DNA of 18,456 nt from an uncultured Treponema sp. (lineage in GTDB: Bacteria > Spirochaetota > Spirochaetia > Treponematales > Treponemataceae): NCBI GenBank assembly GCA_937892225.1, contig CALAUH010000324.1, forward strand, positions 1 to 18,456. Reading direction: 5' to 3'. The translations under genes and the position numbers were made by a program. The notes under the pieces are model-generated. The model was given only the letters and a program-made list of their open reading frames with translations. It was not told the DNA's origin and searched no databases. Below are positions 14,901 through 18,456 of this stretch, in pieces. Position 1 is the first letter of the stretch. Every line of letters starts with the position of its first letter.

Positions 14901-17323
14901 TCGCTTAAAGATGTAGCCCATCTAACAGTGTCCATGGCATCTTTACCGTAAAAATCTGCGCCGATTTTATCTGCATATTCTTGTGTCATAACTGCACCGC
15001 CAACACAGATTTTTACCCATGGACATTCTTTTCTTAATTGTTTTATTGTTTCTTCCATACTTGCAACTGTTGTTGTCATTAAAGCGGAAAGACCTACCAG
15101 TTTGATTTTATCCTTTTTACATGCTTCAACTATTGTTTCAGGAGGAACATCTTTACCTAAATCGATTACTGTAAAATCATAATTTTCAAGTAAAACTTTT
15201 ACGATGTTTTTTCCAATATCGTGAATATCACCTTTGACAGTTGCAATTAAAACAGTGCCTCTTGATTTACCTTTTTTACCGGTTTTTTCCATAAAATCTT
15301 TTATTTCAGAAAAAGCTGATTTAGCGGCTTCTGCTGCCATTAAAAGTTGTGGTAAATACATTGTTTTTGCTTCAAACTGTTTTCCTACAAAATCTAATCC
15401 TGGTATAAGATGATTGTTAATTATTTCAAGAGAATCTGTTGTTTGAAGAAGATTTTTTGTCTGCAGGGCAGCATCATCTTTTAATCCTTTTATTATTGCA
15501 TTTGATAAAGATGATGTATTTGTATTTTCTACAGATGATTTTATTTCTTTTTTATCTGTAACAGTGTTTTCTATTGTAGATGCCCATTCTATATAATCTG
15601 TGCAGTTATCATCCATTCCTTTAAGCAAATTATATGTTTTGTATGATTTTATCATTTCTGTCTGAAGAGGATTCATAATTGCAGCAGAAAGTCCGTTTTG
15701 CATTGCAAGGGTAAAAAATGTTGAAGTTACAAATTCTCTGTTTGGTAATCCAAAAGAAACATTTGATATTCCTAAAGATGTATTTCCGCCCATTTTGGTA
15801 ATTTCTTTAACGGTTTCTAAAGTGGCAATTGCACTTTTACTGTCAGAACTTACTGCCATTGCAAGAGCGTCTATAATGATATCACTTTTTTTAATGTTAT
15901 ATTTTTCTGCTTCTTTGTAGATTTTTTTTGCAATTTCAATTCTGTCTTTACTGTTATCTGGAATGCCATTTTCATCAAGAGTTAATGCAATTAAAACTCC
16001 ACCGTATTTTTTTACCAGTGGAAAAATTGAATCCATTACTTCCTGTTTTCCGTTTACAGAATTTATTAATGCTTTACCGTTGTATCTTCTTAATGCAGCT
16101 TCCATAACTTCTGATGATGAAGTGTCTATCTGTAACGGTAAATCTGTAACAGATTGTAATTCTGTCATTACTGTCAGCATCATTTCTTTTTCATTTATTT
16201 CTGGTAAACCGACATTTACGTCTAAAACTTCTACACCGGCATTTTCCTGTTCAATTCCCTGGTGAAGAATATAATTTATATCATTATTTCTTAATGCTTC
16301 TTTGAACTTTTTTTTGCCAGTTGGATTAATTCTTTCTCCGATTAAAATACAAGGTTTGTTGTTTCCAAATTCGACGGTTTTGTTATTAGAACTTATTTTT
16401 GTAATTTCTTTATGTTCTATTTTTACAGGTTTTTGTGATTTATATTTCTCTTTTAAAAGTTTAATGTATTCTGGAGTTGTACCACAGCATCCGCCTAATA
16501 TTCTTGCACCACTTTTATAAATTTCTTCCATAAATGATACAAAATCTTGTGGAGAAACATCAAATACAGTTTTCCCGTTAACGACTTTTGGTAATCCTGC
16601 ATTTGGATTTACAATTACAGGAATTGTTGCACAGTTACACAGTCTTTGTACTGTAGGAATCATTTGTTTTGGACCAAGACTACAGTTTACACCTAAAGCA
16701 TCTACACCTAATCCTTCTAACATTGTAACCATTGATTCTGGAGTTGAACCGCTTAATGTTCTGCAGTCTGCATCATAAACATTTGTTACAAAAATCGGAT
16801 AAGAAGCATTTAATTCTTCCATAATTTCTTTTGCAGCAATTACAGCGGCTTTTGTTTCATATCCGTCATTCATTGTTTCAATCAGAATACAATCAATATT
16901 GCATTTAAGGGCGATTGAGAATGTTTTTTTATATAAATTGATACAATCTTCAAAATCTAAATCACCCATAGGTTTTAATAATTTACCAGTTGATGAAATA
17001 TCGAATGCAATAAAGTAATCAGAAGTTTTTGTATCCTTAATTGTTTTTTCTCTGGCTGTATTTGCATTATTAACTGCTTCTGTGATTATTTTTTCTAAAT
17101 CTAATGGAAATTTTGTAATAAAAGCGCCGAATGTGTTTGTTTTGATTATATTTGCACCGGCAGTAAAATATTGATAATGTAAATCGATTATTTTTTCAGG
17201 ATGTTTAATATTCCATGTTTCTGGAAGTTCTCCCGGTTTTAATCCCATTCCCTGTAAAACAGTTCCTGTTCCACCGTCAAAGAATAAAATATTATCTTTT
17301 AATAAATCAGTAATTCTAGACAT
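14897..17323 (-). CDS. metH: B12-dependent methionine synthase, short form without activation domain
   Basis: This 808-residue protein transfers a methyl group from methyltetrahydrofolate via cobalamin to homocysteine. The homocysteine-binding barrel spans about 1-295, with zinc ligands C214 (GVNC) and C279-C280 (GGCCGT). The pterin-binding domain spans about 324-580 (IGERINPTGKKKF, DVNVG, NSVNGK). The cap and cobalamin-binding module spans about 605-808, with the lower-ligand motif DIHDIGKNIV (H701) and GLSALMT. E. coli MetH is about 1,227 residues because it has a C-terminal SAM-dependent reactivation domain; that domain is absent here and the protein ends naturally at a stop codon. An AAGGA ribosome site precedes the ATG, only 14 bases after ybaK, so the two are co-transcribed. 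The gene converges with the barrel gene. Confidence 0.93.
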   Translation of the reverse strand: MSRITDLLKDNILFFDGGTGTVLQGMGLKPGELPETWNIKHPEKIIDLHYQYFTAGANIIKTNTFGAFITKFPLDLEKIITEAVNNANTAREKTIKDTKTSDYFIAFDISSTGKLLKPMGDLDFEDCINLYKKTFSIALKCNIDCILIETMNDGYETKAAVIAAKEIMEELNASYPIFVTNVYDADCRTLSGSTPESMVTMLEGLGVDALGVNCSLGPKQMIPTVQRLCNCATIPVIVNPNAGLPKVVNGKTVFDVSPQDFVSFMEEIYKSGARILGGCCGTTPEYIKLLKEKYKSQKPVKIEHKEITKISSNNKTVEFGNNKPCILIGERINPTGKKKFKEALRNNDINYILHQGIEQENAGVEVLDVNVGLPEINEKEMMLTVMTELQSVTDLPLQIDTSSSEVMEAALRRYNGKALINSVNGKQEVMDSIFPLVKKYGGVLIALTLDENGIPDNSKDRIEIAKKIYKEAEKYNIKKSDIIIDALAMAVSSDSKSAIATLETVKEITKMGGNTSLGISNVSFGLPNREFVTSTFFTLAMQNGLSAAIMNPLQTEMIKSYKTYNLLKGMDDNCTDYIEWASTIENTVTDKKEIKSSVENTNTSSLSNAIIKGLKDDAALQTKNLLQTTDSLEIINNHLIPGLDFVGKQFEAKTMYLPQLLMAAEAAKSAFSEIKDFMEKTGKKGKSRGTVLIATVKGDIHDIGKNIVKVLLENYDFTVIDLGKDVPPETIVEACKKDKIKLVGLSALMTTTVASMEETIKQLRKECPWVKICVGGAVMTQEYADKIGADFYGKDAMDTVRWATSLSD

Positions 17324-17337
17324 TTGTTTTTCCTTAA

Positions 17338-17820
17338 TTAAAGTGCATAATCACCAGTTTGTGCATCTGTGATTTTGATTAAATCTGATGGTGAAATATT
17401 TATTTGAATTCCTCTTTGTCCACCGCTAATAAAAACTTTATCAAATAAAAGAACAGTTTCATCTATAAAAGTTCGGTATTTTCGTTTCATACCGATTGGT
17501 GAACATCCGCCTCTTATATATCCTGTGAGTTGTAAAAGTTCTTCTGGTTTTACAGTATTGATTTCTTTGCAATTTGCAGCGGTTCTTGCTTTTTTAAGAT
17601 TGATTTCTGAATTGGCACTTTGACAGAAAACACAGATTTCTTTTGTTTCAGTTCGCATTACAATTGTCTTAAAAACGGATTCAGGATCCTGTCCTAATTT
17701 TTCTGCTAATTTAATTGCAGCGCCTTTTTCCAGAATATGATCATCATTATCTTCGTATTCGAAAACTTCATAAGGAATATTTTCTGTTTCAAGAATACGC
17801 ATTGCATTTGTTTTTTTCAT
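17338..17820 (-). CDS. ybaK: Cys-tRNA(Pro) deacylase, YbaK/EbsC family
   Basis: This 160-residue protein matches the bacterial YbaK family. Key parts are VFKTIV with the conserved Lys (K51), GYIRGGCSPIGMKRKY and SGGQRGIQINISPSDLI. YbaK hydrolyses tRNA(Pro) wrongly charged with cysteine, in trans to prolyl-tRNA synthetase. It is cytoplasmic and full-length. It is the first gene of a two-gene operon with metH. There is no Shine-Dalgarno site; a possible -10 (TAGAAT, 17833 to 17828) would start the transcript one base before the ATG, another near-leaderless case, though this hexamer is weak and its surroundings are AT-rich. Confidence 0.92.
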   Translation of the reverse strand: MKKTNAMRILETENIPYEVFEYEDNDDHILEKGAAIKLAEKLGQDPESVFKTIVMRTETKEICVFCQSANSEINLKKARTAANCKEINTVKPEELLQLTGYIRGGCSPIGMKRKYRTFIDETVLLFDKVFISGGQRGIQINISPSDLIKITDAQTGDYAL

Positions 17821-17827
17821 AATTCTT

Positions 17828-17833
17828 ATTCTA
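17828..17833 (-). promoter_or_regulatory. Possible -10 of the ybaK-metH operon
   Basis: TAGAAT on the minus strand lies seven bases before the ybaK ATG, which would give a leader of about one base. A weak TTTATT sits 17 bases upstream. An overlapping TATATA is an alternative -10. The sequence is too AT-rich for a firm call. Confidence 0.3.
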
Positions 17834-17865
17834 TATATTTTTCTATTTTAAATAAAGGATGTTTA

Positions 17866-17905
17866 AAATAAAAAAAACTGAACCGCATATTTACGATTCA
17901 GTTTT
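17866..17905 (-). terminator. Strong intrinsic terminator of the yegP-like gene
   Basis: AAAACTGAATCG and CGGTTCAGTTTT (minus strand) form a 12-pair stem including one G-T pair, with an eight-base loop, followed by a T-rich tail (TTTTTTT then ATTTT). It lies about 20 bases after the yegP-like stop codon and isolates that gene from the ybaK-metH operon. Confidence 0.9.
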
Positions 17906-17926
17906 AGGATGATTAGAAACTATCTT

Positions 17927-18301
17927 CTATTCAGCATCTTCGATTTTTGCAGTAGGTGCATTTTTCTGAATTGATTTAATTCCATTTTTGCAGCCTGCTT
18001 TATCAGAATAAGCTTCTCCAACAGCAATAATCTGTCCGTTCTTTGCCTTAAGTCTGAATCTGATTTGTCCTGATTTGTCTTTATACATTTCAAATTTTGG
18101 ACTTGAAGCAGTTGTATAGTCTTTTTCTGTCTGATCTTCGATTTCAGCGATTGGAGCGTTTTTCTGAACACTTTCAATTCCATTTTTACAAGAATCTTTT
18201 GATGCATAAACTTCAGAAGTAGCAATTATTTCTCCGTTAGTTGCTTTAAGATTGAATGTAAATCCTTTCTTTCCTTTTTTGATTTCAAATTTTGCAGCCA
18301 T
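17927..18301 (-). CDS. YegP-like protein with two tandem DUF1508 repeats
   Basis: This 124-residue protein is made of two copies of the DUF1508 (UPF0339) unit, residues about 5-56 and 70-122. Both have F-E-[IM]..K, F.LKA.NG.II, an aromatic-S/A-S-[KD] segment, CKNGI and QKNAP..[EK]IED. Each copy has one Cys (C38, C104). E. coli YegP has the same two-copy layout in 110 residues. The molecular function of the family is not established; it is small, soluble and probably cytoplasmic. The gene has a strong GGGGG ribosome site six bases before the ATG, a good promoter and a strong terminator, so it is a stand-alone gene that is probably well expressed. Confidence 0.9.
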   Translation of the reverse strand: MAAKFEIKKGKKGFTFNLKATNGEIIATSEVYASKDSCKNGIESVQKNAPIAEIEDQTEKDYTTASSPKFEMYKDKSGQIRFRLKAKNGQIIAVGEAYSDKAGCKNGIKSIQKNAPTAKIEDAE

Positions 18302-18341
18302 ATTTCCCCCAGTAATTAGTAAATTAGGTTTTAATATTTAA

Positions 18342-18369
18342 ATTATAAACCGTTTTTACCATGTTGCAA
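18342..18369 (-). promoter_or_regulatory. Promoter of the yegP-like gene
   Basis: On the minus strand TTGCAA (18369 to 18364), a 16-base spacer and a perfect TATAAT (18347 to 18342) predict a start near 18335 and a leader of about 34 bases that holds the ribosome site. Confidence 0.75.
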
Positions 18370-18379
18370 GAAAAAAGTT

Positions 18380-18409
18380 ACAAATTTTTAAATATTTTTT
18401 TAAATTTGT
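18380..18409. repeat. Inverted repeat next to the right-edge promoter
   Basis: ACAAATTT (18380-18387) and AAATTTGT (18402-18409) are perfect eight-base inverted arms with a 14-base AT-only spacer, so their centres are 22 bases apart, about two helical turns. The repeat ends one base before the TTGACA -35 and lies between the two divergent promoters. It may be an operator or an UP-type AT-rich element; in DNA this AT-rich it could also be chance. Confidence 0.4.
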
Positions 18410-18410
18410 G

Positions 18411-18439
18411 TTGACACTTTTTGAATATGAGTATATATT
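18411..18439 (+). promoter_or_regulatory. Near-consensus promoter reading out of the right edge
   Basis: A perfect TTGACA (18411-18416), exactly 17 bases, and TATATT (18434-18439) form the best promoter in the window. The expected start is about 18446, ten bases before the edge. The gene it serves is outside the window; strength this close to consensus suggests a stable RNA or a highly expressed gene. Confidence 0.8.
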
Positions 18440-18456
18440 AGTCATCACCGTCGCAA

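Noticed and set aside
15963..16520. Two plus-strand frames opposite metH
   Set aside because: They are antisense to the conserved pterin-binding region of metH, with no ribosome site or protein-like features.
17920..18225. 101-codon minus-strand frame inside the yegP-like gene
   Set aside because: It is a frame-shifted shadow of the DUF1508 repeats; the repeated look comes from the real gene.
1..18456. CRISPR array, insertion sequence, phage or toxin-antitoxin genes
   Set aside because: No spaced direct repeats, transposase, integrase or small toxin-like gene pairs were seen on either strand.

Overview
The window is AT-rich bacterial DNA with densely packed genes on both strands and no mobile element, rRNA or CRISPR array. 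The gene set fits a spirochaete of the Treponema type: a two-cNMP-domain Crp-like protein, a LolCDE-like ABC operon with a LolA-like protein and a probable outer-membrane barrel, sigma-54, and tRNA genes without an encoded CCA. The genus is an inference from gene content and protein style, not from a marker gene.

Layout: (1) positions 1-1329, minus strand: the 5' part of tRNA-Thr(CGU), cut by the left edge, preceded in transcription by a Crp/Fnr-like regulator. (2) 1421-3905, plus strand: a PHP phosphoesterase of the RNase AM/YciV type and the AAA+ protein ComM/YifB. (3) 3945-4160: a GC-rich hairpin, then tRNA-Leu(CAA) on the minus strand with its own promoter and terminator. (4) 4191-6053 plus: RecQ helicase, meeting a convergent DUF1015 gene (6050-7378, minus). 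(5) 7424-8833 plus: sigma-54 (RpoN), divergent from the DUF1015 gene. (6) 8926-14900 plus: a five-gene operon of ABC ATPase, two FtsX/LolC-type permeases, a LolA-like periplasmic protein and a predicted outer-membrane beta-barrel. (7) 17820-14897 minus: ybaK followed by a short B12-dependent methionine synthase. (8) 18301-17927 minus: a YegP-like DUF1508 protein with a clear promoter and terminator, divergent from a near-consensus promoter that fires out of the right edge.

The most system-like locus is the ABC/LolA/barrel operon. Its products would span inner membrane, periplasm and outer membrane, as expected for a lipoprotein or lipid export route. The first permease carries an acidic periplasmic insert that resembles the mature N-terminus of the barrel protein.

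The second theme is gene-start architecture. Several transcript-initiating genes (PHP, DUF1015, rpoN, and nearly so recQ and ybaK) have a -10-like hexamer placed so that transcription would begin at or within a few bases of the start codon, with no Shine-Dalgarno sequence. Genes inside operons, and Crp, comM and yegP, have ordinary Shine-Dalgarno sites. Two divergent gene pairs appear to use overlapping back-to-back promoters, and two convergent pairs overlap by exactly four bases through palindromic stop codons (TTAA and CTAG).
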